From Phenylobacterium sp. (GTDB taxonomy: Bacteria; Pseudomonadota; Alphaproteobacteria; Caulobacterales; Caulobacteraceae): a stretch of DNA of 61,901 nt. The number at the start of each line of letters is the position of its first letter. Within the stretch, counting starts at the first letter, position 1. Positions 8,998-16,988 of this stretch are shown piece by piece. The translations under genes were made by a program, and so were the position numbers. The notes beneath the pieces were generated by a model, which worked only from the letters and a program-made list of their open reading frames with translations, was not told where the DNA came from and ran no database searches. The DNA is taken from positions 1 through 61,901 of the forward strand of contig NZ_JAUYOJ010000227.1 in assembly GCF_030697925.1 (NCBI RefSeq), given 5' to 3'.

Positions 8998-9105
8998 CTA
9001 GGCGATCAGGCGCTGCGCCACCACGGCCACGGTCGGAACCGCCGCCATAACCACAACCGCCGCCATCAGCATCCGGTCCATCGCGCTCATCATGGAAGAG
9101 AACAT
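8998..9105 (-). CDS. 35-residue hydrophobic small protein
   Basis: A very small ORF with a strong ribosome binding site (AGGAG, 7 nt before the ATG). It encodes a Met-rich N-terminus ([14 protein letters not shown]) and then one hydrophobic stretch of Ala and Val, enough for a single membrane segment. It starts the cassette that continues into DUF2975 (32 nt downstream) and the XRE regulator. No family is recognised; a small membrane-protein partner of DUF2975 is a reasonable guess. Confidence 0.55.
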   Translation of the reverse strand: MFSSMMSAMDRMLMAAVVVMAAVPTVAVVAQRLIA

Positions 9106-9127
9106 TTTCAATCTCCTGTCTCATTGT

Positions 9128-9146
9128 GCGACGCAACATTTGTCGC
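9128..9146. promoter_or_regulatory. Inverted repeat GCGAC-N9-GTCGC in the cassette leader
   Basis: A 5-bp inverted repeat lies about 12 nt upstream of the ribosome binding site of the 35-residue ORF. The dyad at 8085-8100 has an equivalent position ahead of the other small ORF. The sequences differ, so the similarity is positional. Confidence 0.3.
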
Positions 9147-9198
9147 GCCCTTCTGAGCAGCAGGAATAGGGCCACATCGCTTTTCGATCAATCAAATT

Positions 9199-9221
9199 AT
9201 CGATTATCGATATTAAATCGA
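9199..9221. promoter_or_regulatory. TATCGA-rich operator candidate of the DUF2975/XRE cassette
   Basis: The stretch contains overlapping TATCGA/ATCGAT units and ends in the dyad TCGATATTAAATCGA (9207-9221). It is strikingly AT-rich for this genome. It lies about 100 bp upstream of the first cassette ORF and in the region shared with divergent rdgB. Confidence 0.45.
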
Positions 9222-9329
9222 CGTAACATTATGAACTTTTCGCAATGCAGCAGAGACGTCCGGGCCGGGAAGATGGCGGGCCGACCCGGCCTCGCCTATG
9301 GTCGCCCGCCATCCAGTCTCGGAGTCCCC

Positions 9330-9929
9330 ATGGCCCTCAAGCTCGAACCCGGCGCCAAGCTGGTGGTCGCCACCCACAATCCCGGCAAGGCCCGCGAATT
9401 GGCCGCCATCCTCGACAACCGCTTCGAGCTGGTCACGGCCGGAAGCCTCGGCCTGCCGGAGCCCGAGGAGACCGAGGCCACCTTCGCCGGCAACGCCCTC
9501 CTGAAGGCCCGCGCCGCCGCCGAGGCCTCGGGCCTGATCGCCTTGGCCGACGATTCGGGACTGTCGGTGGCCGCGCTGGACGGCCAGCCGGGCATCTTCT
9601 CGGCCCGCTGGGGCGGCCCGGACAAGGACTTCGGCGGCGCCATGCGCAAGGTCGAGGAGCGGCTGGAGGAGACCGGAAGCGAGGATCGTGGCGCCTGGTT
9701 CACCTGCGCGCTCGCTGTCGCCTGGCCGGACGGGCCGGCGGTGGTGGTCGAGGGCCGGGTCGATGGGACCCTGGTCTTTCCCGGCCGCGGCGACCGGGGC
9801 CACGGCTATGACCCGATCTTCCAGGCCCAGGGCCACGACGTCACCTATGGCGAGCTCGATCCCGAAGTGAAGGACGCCGACAGCCACCGGGCCCGGGCCT
9901 TCGCCAAGCTCAAGGCCGCCCTGACTTGA
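9330..9929 (+). CDS. rdgB: XTP/dITP diphosphatase (RdgB/HAM1 family)
   Basis: This enzyme hydrolyses non-canonical purine nucleotides (dITP, XTP) to monophosphates, keeping them out of DNA. The 199 residues include the substrate-binding [40 protein letters not shown] with the catalytic Asp, and the C-terminal GHGYDPIF and SHRARAF motifs. The ATG at 9330 matches the family start; the open frame extends upstream without similarity. It overlaps hemW by four bases. Confidence 0.97.
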   Translation: MALKLEPGAKLVVATHNPGKARELAAILDNRFELVTAGSLGLPEPEETEATFAGNALLKARAAAEASGLIALADDSGLSVAALDGQPGIFSARWGGPDKDFGGAMRKVEERLEETGSEDRGAWFTCALAVAWPDGPAVVVEGRVDGTLVFPGRGDRGHGYDPIFQAQGHDVTYGELDPEVKDADSHRARAFAKLKAALT

Positions 9930-11077
9930 GCCCCGCACCGCCGCTGGGTGTCTACATCCACTGGCCCTATTGCGCGCGCATCTGCCCCTATTGCGACTTC
10001 AACGTCGTGCGGGCGCGAGGCCGCGACGCGGAGCAAGCTCGGCTGGTCGAGGCGATTCGCACCGACCTCACCGCCCAGCGCGAGCTGACCGGCCCGCGCG
10101 AGCTGGTCTCCATCTTCCTGGGCGGCGGCACGCCCTCGCTGATGGACCCGGACTGGGCCGGCGAGATCGTCGCGCTCGCCAAGCGGCTCTGGACCCCCGC
10201 CGCCGACATCGAGGTCACCCTGGAGGCCAATCCCACCGACGCCGAGGCCGACCGGTTCGCAGGCTTCGCGGCCGCCGGGGTCGACCGGTTGTCGCTGGGC
10301 CTGCAGTCGCTGCACGACGACGCCCTGAAGCTGCTAGGCCGCAACCATGACGCGGCCCAGGCGCGACGCGCCGCCAAGGTCGCCGCCCGGACCTTCCCGA
10401 GGCTGTCCCTGGACCTGATCTACGCCCGGCCCGGCCAGACGCCGCTGGCCTGGGCCGAGGAGCTGCAGGCGGCGATCAAGCTGGGCGCGGAGCACATCTC
10501 GCCCTACCAGCTGACCATCGAGGCGGGCACCGCCTTCGACCGGGCGGTGAAGCGCGGGATCCTGGTCCCGCCGGGCGAAGACGACGCCGCGGACCTGTTC
10601 GAGACCACCCAGCGGGTCTTGGAGGCTGCCGGCTTCGAGGCCTACGAGGTCTCCAACCACGCACGCGGGTCGGCCGCCCGCTCGCGCCACAACCTCGTCT
10701 ACTGGACCGGCGCCGACTATGTGGGCGCGGGCCCCGGCGCCCATGGCCGCCTGACCCTGGCCGGCCGGCGCACCGCCACCTGCGCCCACGCCAGGCCCGC
10801 CGACTATATCGCGGCCGTCGGGGTGGCCGGGACCGGGCTCGCCACCCGCGAGACCCTCGATCCCCGGCAGACCGCTGAAGAACGCCTGCTTTCGGGCCTG
10901 CGGATCGGGCCAGGCGTGGCCTTCGCCGAGGTCGCGGCCCTGGGCCTGACGCCCGACCACCCGGAAGTGGTCTCCCTGGTCTCCGCCGGCCTGATCGCCG
11001 ACGACCCCTTGCGCCTGCGCGCCACCGCCGCCGGGCGCCTGCTGCTGGACCACCTCACCGGCCGGCTGGCGAGCTGA
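9926..11077 (+). CDS. hemW: Radical SAM heme chaperone HemW
   Basis: HemW is a radical SAM protein formerly confused with HemN; it binds heme and delivers it to respiratory proteins. The 383 residues begin at a TTG overlapping the rdgB stop codon (TTGA), placing [16 protein letters not shown] near the N-terminus with the iron-sulfur motif C-x3-C-x2-C. The SAM-binding GGGTPSL and the [17 protein letters not shown] and SPYQLTIE blocks are present. The fourth Cys of true HemN (CxxxCxxCxC) is replaced by Phe, as is usual in HemW. Confidence 0.95.
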   Translation: MSPAPPLGVYIHWPYCARICPYCDFNVVRARGRDAEQARLVEAIRTDLTAQRELTGPRELVSIFLGGGTPSLMDPDWAGEIVALAKRLWTPAADIEVTLEANPTDAEADRFAGFAAAGVDRLSLGLQSLHDDALKLLGRNHDAAQARRAAKVAARTFPRLSLDLIYARPGQTPLAWAEELQAAIKLGAEHISPYQLTIEAGTAFDRAVKRGILVPPGEDDAADLFETTQRVLEAAGFEAYEVSNHARGSAARSRHNLVYWTGADYVGAGPGAHGRLTLAGRRTATCAHARPADYIAAVGVAGTGLATRETLDPRQTAEERLLSGLRIGPGVAFAEVAALGLTPDHPEVVSLVSAGLIADDPLRLRATAAGRLLLDHLTGRLAS

Positions 11078-11142
11078 GGCTGCGGCTCCCTGATCGGGCG
11101 AACCGCCTTGCCTTCCTCCTCCTGAGCGGCGAAGCCTTGCCC

Positions 11143-12018
11143 ATGTCGCGCCATCCCCCGCCGCCGCAGCTTTCCGACGCGCCGCTCGCGCCCGGCCTCT
11201 ATGTGGTGGCCACGCCCATCGGCAACCTGCGCGACATCACCCTGCGGGCCCTGGACGTGCTGGCGGCGGCTGACCTGGTCCTGGCCGAGGACACGCGGGT
11301 GGCGGGCAAGCTGCTCCACGCCTTCGGCCTCTCGAAGAAACTCGAACGCTACGACGAGCACGCCGCCGAGCGGGCCGGGCCCAAGGCGCTCGCCGTCCTC
11401 GCCGACGGCGGACGGGTGGCCCTGGTGTCGGACGCCGGCACCCCGCTGGTCTCCGATCCCGGCTTCCTGCTGGTGCGCGAGGCGATCGCGCAAGGTTCGG
11501 CCGTCTATCCGATCCCCGGCGCCTCGGCCCTGTTGGCCGGACTGTCCATCGCCGGACTGCCCACCGACCGCTTCCTGTTCGCGGGCTTCCCGCCGCCCAA
11601 GAGCGCCGCGCGCCGCACCTTCTTCGAGGAGCTGGCCGGGATCCGCGCCACCCTGGTGTTCTTCGAGGGCGGCTCGCGGGTGGCCGCCAGCCTGGCCGAC
11701 ATGGCCGCGGTGTTCGGGCCGCGCGAGGCCGTCGTCGCCCGCGAACTCACCAAGCTCTACGAAACCGTGACCCGCGGGTCGCTGGACGAACTGGCCGCCG
11801 ATCCCCGGATGGTCGCGCCGAAGGGCGAGTTCGTCCTGATGGTCGGGCCCGGCCGGGCGCAGGCCGCCTCCGCCGCCGACGCCGACACCGCCCTGCGCGA
11901 CGCGCTCGCCCGCCTGCGCCCGGCCGAGGCCGCCTCGGAGGTGGCCAAGGCGCTGGGCCTGCCGCGCCGCGACCTCTACCGCCGGGCCATGGCGCTCAAG
12001 GCCGGAGACGGCGAATGA
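11143..12018 (+). CDS. rsmI: 16S rRNA (cytidine(1402)-2'-O)-methyltransferase
   Basis: RsmI 2'-O-methylates C1402 of 16S rRNA in the decoding centre. The 291 residues carry the tetrapyrrole-methylase fold: LYVVATPIGNLRDITLRAL, LAEDTRVAGKLL, ALVSDAGTPLVSDPGF and PGASALLAGLSIAGLPTDRFLFAGF. The ATG at 11143 is preferred over a TTG two codons earlier. Its TGA overlaps the ATG of the yraN remnant, the common rsmI-yraN gene order. Confidence 0.96.
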   Translation: MSRHPPPPQLSDAPLAPGLYVVATPIGNLRDITLRALDVLAAADLVLAEDTRVAGKLLHAFGLSKKLERYDEHAAERAGPKALAVLADGGRVALVSDAGTPLVSDPGFLLVREAIAQGSAVYPIPGASALLAGLSIAGLPTDRFLFAGFPPPKSAARRTFFEELAGIRATLVFFEGGSRVAASLADMAAVFGPREAVVARELTKLYETVTRGSLDELAADPRMVAPKGEFVLMVGPGRAQAASAADADTALRDALARLRPAEAASEVAKALGLPRRDLYRRAMALKAGDGE

Positions 12019-12388
12019 ACCCCATCCGCCAGGCGCGCGGGGCCGCGGCGCGGCTGGCCGGCCGCCGCGCCGAGGTCTGGGCGGCGATCTGACTGATGGC
12101 CAAGGCTACCGCATCCTCGGCTTCCGCCTGCGCACGCCCCAGGGGGAGATCGACCTGCTGGCCCAGCGGGGCCAGGTGCTGGCGGTGGTCGAGGTCAAGC
12201 AGCGCACGACCCTGGAATCCGCCCTTGAGGCTGTCACCGAAACCCAGCGCGATCGGCTGCGCCGGGCGGGTCAAATGCTCGCAGCCCGACGGCCCAGCTT
12301 GCAAAATCTCGCGGTTCGCCTCGATCTGATCGCCCTCGCGCCCGGCAAGCTTCCGATTCATAGTCGGGACGCTTGGAACGGCGCCTGA
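12015..12388 (+). pseudogene. YraN family (UPF0102) protein, disrupted by a stop and a frameshift
   Basis: The start overlaps the rsmI stop codon, and 25 codons read normally (ending GRRAEVWAAI) before an in-frame TGA at 12090-12092. The frame then reads LMAK, and the family sequence (GYRILGFRLRTPQGEIDLLAQRG, then LAVVEVKQR) continues in another frame after an apparent one-base loss near 12103-12106. The nuclease-like core up to the TGA at 12386 is otherwise intact. Two lesions a few codons apart point to a real pseudogene, although a local sequencing error cannot be excluded. Confidence 0.8.
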
Positions 12389-12402
12389 GTCGTTAGGGAC
12401 CG

Positions 12403-13218
12403 ATGACCCGAGAAGACGCTGAAACCCTGCTGAAGGAAGCCGGCCGCGCCGGCGACGGCGATTTCCCGCTGCTGGAAGCCGCCATCGCCTGCGCCGTGCA
12501 CGAGGATCCCGAGCGCGATCCGGACACCGCCCGCGACCTGGCCCGCTTCGGGGTCGAACGCCTGACCGAGCGCCTGGCCCTGGAGAGCCCAGAGGAGGCC
12601 TTGGCCGAGGCCATGGCCGGCGATCTGCGCCTGGGCGGCGACCTGTTCACCTACGAGCATCCCGACAACGCCGACGTCGTGGCCGTGGCCACCCGGCGCA
12701 AGGGCCTGCCGGTGGCGCTGGGGGTCTTCTACCTGCACGTGGCGCGCAAGTGCGGCCTGACCGTCCAGGGCGTCGACTTCCCCGGCCACTTCCTGCTGCG
12801 CATCGAGACCGCCGAGGGGCCGCTGGCCATGGACCCGTTCAGCGAGGGCCGGGTGGTGCTGCCGTCCGAGCTCACCCGCCGCGCCCTGCACGCCGGCCTG
12901 ACCCCCAATGTCGCCGACCGGCTGGACCGGCTGATGGCCCCGGCCAGCGACCGCGACGTGCTGATCCGCCTGCAGAACAACATCTTCGCCCGCGCCAGCA
13001 ACGCCCGCGACTTCCCCCGCGCCGAGCGCGCCGCCCTGCGCCGGGCCCTGCTCGATCCCGCCGATCACCGGCCCTGGCTGGACGTCGCCGCCGCCCGCGA
13101 GGGCCAGGGCGCGCTGGCCGGCGCCATGGAGGCCCTGACCCACGCCGGGACCCTGGACGGCGGCGCGGCGCTGGCCGCCCGCGCCCAGCGCGAGCGGGTG
13201 CGCCTGCGGCTGAACTGA
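12403..13218 (+). CDS. SirB1 family protein (transglutaminase-like, TPR tail)
   Basis: A 271-residue cytoplasmic protein. The transglutaminase-like core contains RRKGLPVALGVFYLHVARKCGL followed by VDFPGHFLLRIE, the conserved SirB1 block with Cys and His. The C-terminal part (residues 180-270) looks like a helical TPR-type region rich in Ala and Arg. The molecular function of SirB1 proteins is not established. It starts 14 nt after the yraN remnant and probably belongs to the same transcript; gshB follows. Confidence 0.88.
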   Translation: MTREDAETLLKEAGRAGDGDFPLLEAAIACAVHEDPERDPDTARDLARFGVERLTERLALESPEEALAEAMAGDLRLGGDLFTYEHPDNADVVAVATRRKGLPVALGVFYLHVARKCGLTVQGVDFPGHFLLRIETAEGPLAMDPFSEGRVVLPSELTRRALHAGLTPNVADRLDRLMAPASDRDVLIRLQNNIFARASNARDFPRAERAALRRALLDPADHRPWLDVAAAREGQGALAGAMEALTHAGTLDGGAALAARAQRERVRLRLN

Positions 13219-13298
13219 CAGCGTCCTTAGCGATCCTCGCTGGCGCTTGGACGTCCCGCCGCCTATCTCAGACGCCTTCGCCGTAAGGAACCGAGCCG

Positions 13299-14246
13299 AT
13301 GTCGTTGAAGGTCGCCGTCCAGATGGACCCCCTCGAGGCCGTCAATATCGAGGGCGACACGACCTTCCTCATGCTCGAGAACGCCCAGGCGCGCGGGCAT
13401 GAGCTGTTCGTCTACACCCCTGACCGGCTGGCGATGGAGGACGGCAAGGTCTTCACGCGTGGCCGGTCGGTGACCGTCGAGCGGGTCAAGGGCGCTCACG
13501 CCACGTTCGGGCAATGGGAGGTCCGTGAGCTGGCCGAGTTCGACGTGATCCTGCTGCGCCAGGACCCGCCGTTCGACATGAGCTACATCACCTCGACCCA
13601 TTTCCTGGACAAGGTGCACCCCGAGACCCTGGTGGTGAACAACCCCGCCGAGGTGCGCAACGCGCCCGAGAAGCTGTTCGTCACCGACTTCCCCGGCGTC
13701 CAGCCGCCGACCCTGATCACCTCCGACGTCGAGGCGATCTACGACTTCCGCGCCCGGCACGGGGACATCGTGCTGAAGCCGCTCTACGGCCTGGGCGGCT
13801 CGGGGGTGGCCCGGCTGCTGGCCGACGACCCCAATCTGGACGCCATGCTGGACCTGCACCGGGCCATCGGCCGCGAGCCGGTGATCGCCCAGAAATTCCT
13901 GCCGGCGGTCTCGAAGGGCGACAAGCGCATCCTGCTGGTGGATGGCGAGGCGGTCGGCGGCATCAACCGTGTGCCCAAGGCCGGGCAGATCCGCTCGAAC
14001 CTGGCGGTCGGCGGCGTCGCCGAGGCCGTGGAGCTATCGGCCCGCGACCTGGAACTGTGCGCCATCATCGGGCCGGAGCTGAAGCGCCGCGGCCTGATGT
14101 TCGTCGGCATCGACGTGATCGGTGACTATATGACTGAGATCAATGTCACCTCGCCGACCGGCGCCCAGGCCCTGAAGCGCTTCAGCGGGATCGATGCGAC
14201 CGAGGTCATGTGGAAACGGATTGAAGCCCTCCGCGCCAAGGCTTAG
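13299..14246 (+). CDS. gshB: Glutathione synthetase
   Basis: GshB catalyses the ATP-dependent joining of gamma-glutamylcysteine and glycine to make glutathione. The 315 residues have the ATP-grasp fold: [19 protein letters not shown] at the N-terminus, [28 protein letters not shown] in the ATP-binding lid, and [19 protein letters not shown] at the metal site. The ribosome binding site is AAGGA, 9-10 nt before the ATG. Confidence 0.98.
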   Translation: MSLKVAVQMDPLEAVNIEGDTTFLMLENAQARGHELFVYTPDRLAMEDGKVFTRGRSVTVERVKGAHATFGQWEVRELAEFDVILLRQDPPFDMSYITSTHFLDKVHPETLVVNNPAEVRNAPEKLFVTDFPGVQPPTLITSDVEAIYDFRARHGDIVLKPLYGLGGSGVARLLADDPNLDAMLDLHRAIGREPVIAQKFLPAVSKGDKRILLVDGEAVGGINRVPKAGQIRSNLAVGGVAEAVELSARDLELCAIIGPELKRRGLMFVGIDVIGDYMTEINVTSPTGAQALKRFSGIDATEVMWKRIEALRAKA

Positions 14247-14300
14247 CTTGGGCCTCAAGACACCCGCACAAGTCGCGGAAACGTCTCACTTTCCCCTTAA

Positions 14301-14315
14301 GTTCTATTTTTGTTC
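14301..14315. promoter_or_regulatory. LexA (SOS) box
   Basis: GTTC-TATTTTT-GTTC matches exactly the alphaproteobacterial LexA operator GTTC-N7-GTTC. It lies 132-146 bp upstream of the comM remnant. comM belongs to the SOS regulon in Caulobacter, so the site is in the expected place. Confidence 0.85.
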
Positions 14316-14446
14316 TTGATCCGAGCCGCGCGGCGTGCTGGGCTTGTGGATAAAGTTGAACTCTTTCAAGCGCGTGATCGCCGAAAGTAAAGACGGGCTT
14401 CGGCGAGCTTCAGGTCTTGAATCAAGTCGGACGGGCGGGGATCTGA

Positions 14447-14770
14447 ATGGCGTCGCGGGTGGTCACGGTGGCGTTCCAGGGCGTCGAGGCGCGGCGCGTG
14501 GACGTCGAGGTCCAGCTTACCGGCGGCGACCCGAAATTCATGCTGGTCGGCCTGGGCGACAAGGCGGTCGCCGAGAGCCGCGAACGGGCCCGCGCCGCCT
14601 TCGCGGGGCTGGGCCTGGCCATGCCCGCGCGGCGGATCATCGCCAACCTCGCGCCGGCCGACCTGCCCAAGGAAGGCGCCCATTACGACCTGCCCATCGC
14701 GCTGGCGGTCATGGGGGCCATGGGCATCCTGCCGCCCGACGCGCTGGCCGACTGGGCAGCCATGGTCTGA
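14447..14770 (+). pseudogene. comM: N-terminal fragment of ComM/YifB (Mg-chelatase-like AAA ATPase)
   Basis: Only 107 of about 500 residues remain. The fragment matches the N-terminal domain of ComM/YifB: VEVQLTGGDPKFMLVGLGDKAV, then IIANLAPADLPKEGAHYDLPIALAVM. It stops (TGA) exactly where VGELxLDG would normally follow, so the AAA ATPase core and the C-terminal domain are absent. Intact ComM is a helicase that helps branch migration during natural transformation. The SOS box upstream is intact. The next gene starts within about 10 nt, consistent with a deletion joining a new gene to this promoter. Confidence 0.85.
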
Positions 14771-14778
14771 AGGAGACG

Positions 14779-15183
14779 ATGATGATCCGCGGAAGTTGCC
14801 TGTGCGGCGCGGTGCGATTCGAGATCGTCGGCGAGCCGCTGTCGCTATCCTATTGCCACTGCTCGCGCTGCCGCAAGTCGGCCGGCGTCTTCGCCGCGGT
14901 GCTAATGGTCCGAGCGCGGGACTTCCGCCTGCTCTCCGGCGCCGAGCACATCCGCCGCTACACGCCCGAGCCGCCGTTCCGCCACGTACGCGGCTTCTGT
15001 GGAACCTGCGGCTCGCCCATCGGCGAGCCCTCCGACGAACACAAGACCTTTCCCATCGCGGCCTCGGCCCTGGACGACGATCCCGGCCTGCGGCCGGTCA
15101 TCCACCTCAATGTCGCCTCCAAGCCCGCCTGGTACGAGATCACCGACGGGGTGAAGCAGGTTCCGGGGAACTATGGACGCTGA
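14779..15183 (+). CDS. GFA family protein (CENP-V/GFA domain)
   Basis: A 134-residue zinc-binding protein. The metal ligands are visible as GSCLCGAVRFE (C-x-C), YCHCSRCRKS (C-x-C-x2-C) and GFCGTCGSPI (C-x2-C). The family is named for glutathione-dependent formaldehyde-activating enzyme, but most members have no proven activity. Two adjacent ATGs (14779 and 14782) are possible; AAGGAG ends 3 or 6 nt upstream, slightly favouring the second. It follows the comM remnant directly and may be transcribed from its SOS promoter. It overlaps the convergent 15171-15599 gene by 13 nt. Confidence 0.92.
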   Translation: MMIRGSCLCGAVRFEIVGEPLSLSYCHCSRCRKSAGVFAAVLMVRARDFRLLSGAEHIRRYTPEPPFRHVRGFCGTCGSPIGEPSDEHKTFPIAASALDDDPGLRPVIHLNVASKPAWYEITDGVKQVPGNYGR

Positions 15184-15599
15184 CGGCGTCGGCGACGGTG
15201 TTCCAGCCAGGTGCCGACGGCCATCGATACCAGGATGAGATAGCTCCAGATCACCAAGCCGCGCATGTAGGTCAGGGCGCGAATCTGGGGATCGACCATT
15301 GTCGTCACATGGATAACAACACCGAGGAGTTGGAAGGAGGCGGCGAATAGGATCCAGGTCCTGTCGGCTCGGGCCGCAGCGACAAGAAGAACTGCGAGGA
15401 AGCCAATATCCACCAGCAGGACGCCCCACTGGTGAGCGCCGACGCCTAAGGCGTCGAATGTGACCCTGGAGGCCAGCCAGGCTGCGAGATTGGCGACTGC
15501 GACAACGCGTTCAGCCCCGCCGCCCCATCTGAGGGCCGCGAGGCTGACCAGAGTCATTGAGATGAACCAGATTATCTCCGGCGTCGTATCCAGGCCCAC
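15171..15599 (-). CDS. Hypothetical multi-pass membrane protein
   Basis: 142 residues from a GTG start, with GAGGG 4 nt upstream. About four hydrophobic segments are visible: IIWFISMTLVSLAALRW, VVAVANLAAWLASRV, GVLLVDIGFLAVLLVAAA and LVIWSYLILVSMAVGTWL. A very basic C-terminus (HRRRRRQR) follows. No family is recognised. Its codons are slightly less GC-rich than its neighbours, which may hint at different ancestry. Confidence 0.7.
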   Translation of the reverse strand: MGLDTTPEIIWFISMTLVSLAALRWGGGAERVVAVANLAAWLASRVTFDALGVGAHQWGVLLVDIGFLAVLLVAAARADRTWILFAASFQLLGVVIHVTTMVDPQIRALTYMRGLVIWSYLILVSMAVGTWLEHRRRRRQRP

Positions 15600-15663
15600 G
15601 GAACCCTCACTGGGGTAAGGGTTCCGATCCTGGCAGAAGCGTCGGTCCGCCGATAGCTGCCGA

Positions 15664-16014
15664 TCAGGCGGCTTGAACCTGGCGCAGCGCCCGCTTGCCG
15701 AGCGCCAATTGCGGCGGCTTGTCGCCGGCTTCCCCGTACATCACCGCGCCAAGGCCGATCTGGGTCTTGGCGGCGTCCAGCTCCTTATGGGTCTCGACGA
15801 TGGCGCGGCGCGCGCTGGCGAGCGCGGTGATGGCCTCGCTGGCGCGTTCGACGGCGTCCTGGCCGATCAGGGCCGAGAGGCCGGCGTCGGCCCGAAGCCC
15901 CGGCATGACGCCCGCGAGGCGGGCGGTCTTGGCCAGGGCGACATCGATGGCGGCCTCGGCCTCGAACAGGCTGGCGGCGATCTGGTCGGCGATCATTCGG
16001 CGTTGCTTGAGCAT
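15664..16014 (-). CDS. Hypothetical helical protein
   Basis: 116 residues with a good ribosome binding site (GGAGAG, 5 nt before the ATG). The sequence is almost entirely predicted helix, Ala-rich, without signal peptide or membrane segment (AASLFEAEAAIDVALAKTARL, RASEAITALASARRAIVETHKEL). No function is recognised. Such proteins are frequent in Caulobacterales genomes. Confidence 0.7.
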   Translation of the reverse strand: MLKQRRMIADQIAASLFEAEAAIDVALAKTARLAGVMPGLRADAGLSALIGQDAVERASEAITALASARRAIVETHKELDAAKTQIGLGAVMYGEAGDKPPQLALGKRALRQVQAA

Positions 16015-16079
16015 GAGTTCTCTCCTGCGCGCCGGTAGCCCCCCGGTGCGTTGATGGAAGTTCCAGAATTTCGGTGGAT

Positions 16080-16889
16080 TCAGATGAGGTCTTGAAGGGC
16101 GTGGAGGCCGGCCAGCAGGGCCCCGAATGCGAGGGCCGAGACGATGGCGATGAGACCGACCAGGCCCAGGCGAATCGCGGGGCTTAGGTCATTTCGGCCG
16201 ATCCCTCCCCGGGCTCCGGGTGGAAGCTCTCGTCCAAGAGCGCCCAGCTGAGGCAGAGGATTTCCCGCAGGATCATTTCGGGCGGCTTGAAGCGGGCCAT
16301 CTTGCGGGTGGCCGAGACCAGCTCCCGCGCCATGGCCTGCTTGACCGGGGTGTCGACGAGGTCCGCCAGCTGCCGCTCCAGCTGGTTCCAGGAAAACGCT
16401 GGACCCATCGGCTGGTCGGTCCGGTGCTTCGACCAGCGGCGCTCGAAGGCGTCCACCTCCCGGCGCAGGCGCAGGGCCCGCCCGATGTCCGCCCGCCGGA
16501 TCGCGTGGTCTGGATCGGCCGCCAGTCCCGCCCGGATCGCCCGGACGTCCGCCAGCTCTCGCAACAACTCGCCCATACGCCGCATCTCCCTGTTCGGCGT
16601 CATGGAGCGGCAGGCGGGCCTCGCTGTCTGTCCTGATTGGATCGTGTCCCGACGCGATGGGGACAACCGCGTCGTGGTCGGCCAGCGCGCGCGCGGCGCT
16701 GTAGCGGTCGCCTACGCCCAACTTTCGCCGGGCGCGGTCGCAATAGGTGTCGACCGAGGCCTTGGACATGCCAAGCTCCCGGGCGATCTGTTTGGAACTG
16801 AGATGACGATCGACAAGCCGCAGGCAATCCCGCTCCCGGGGAGTGAGAAGCTCGACAAGGTCCTCGATCGTCTCTTGCGGCGCGCGCAT
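16080..16889 (-). CDS. LuxR-type HTH protein with C-terminal membrane segment; middle overlaps another coding frame
   Basis: Residues 10-70 form a LuxR/sigma-4-like HTH (LTPRERDCLRLVDRHLSSKQIARELGMSKASVDTY). The last 35 residues form a membrane segment (LGLVGLIAIVSALAFGALLAGL). HTH head plus membrane tail is a recurring Caulobacterales/Sphingomonad architecture of about 150-200 residues. Here the 269-codon frame stays open throughout, but codon use in the middle (16184-16600) is poor in this frame and excellent in another. Either a second gene sits inside, or two compensating frameshifts have split a single protein. Confidence 0.5.
   Translation of the reverse strand: MRAPQETIEDLVELLTPRERDCLRLVDRHLSSKQIARELGMSKASVDTYCDRARRKLGVGDRYSAARALADHDAVVPIASGHDPIRTDSEARLPLHDAEQGDAAYGRVVARAGGRPGDPGGTGGRSRPRDPAGGHRAGPAPAPGGGRLRAPLVEAPDRPADGSSVFLEPAGAAAGGPRRHPGQAGHGAGAGLGHPQDGPLQAARNDPAGNPLPQLGALGRELPPGARGGIGRNDLSPAIRLGLVGLIAIVSALAFGALLAGLHALQDLI
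16184..16576 (-). CDS. Hypothetical protein nested in the HTH frame
   Basis: In this frame almost every codon ends in G or C, and the protein looks natural: charged, helical, with WNQLERQLADLVDTP and MILREILCLSWALLDESF. The ATG at 16576 has AGGGAG 9 nt upstream; starts at 16585 and 16603 are alternatives. It encodes 130 residues of unknown function. It lies wholly within the frame that carries the HTH head and membrane tail, on the same strand. Confidence 0.6.
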   Translation of the reverse strand: MGELLRELADVRAIRAGLAADPDHAIRRADIGRALRLRREVDAFERRWSKHRTDQPMGPAFSWNQLERQLADLVDTPVKQAMARELVSATRKMARFKPPEMILREILCLSWALLDESFHPEPGEGSAEMT

Positions 16890-16988
16890 AAGGTGAACAG
16901 GTTAGACACCGGCGCGAGAACGAGTCTACTCGCTATGGCTACGCTCCCGAGCCGCAAATGGCCGCAGAGCGGCTGAGGAGGTCGCAAC

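Noticed and set aside
14335..15183. Single long plus-strand protein ending in the GFA domain
   Set aside because: The first 148 codons read comM out of frame; a strong ribosome binding site marks the true GFA start.
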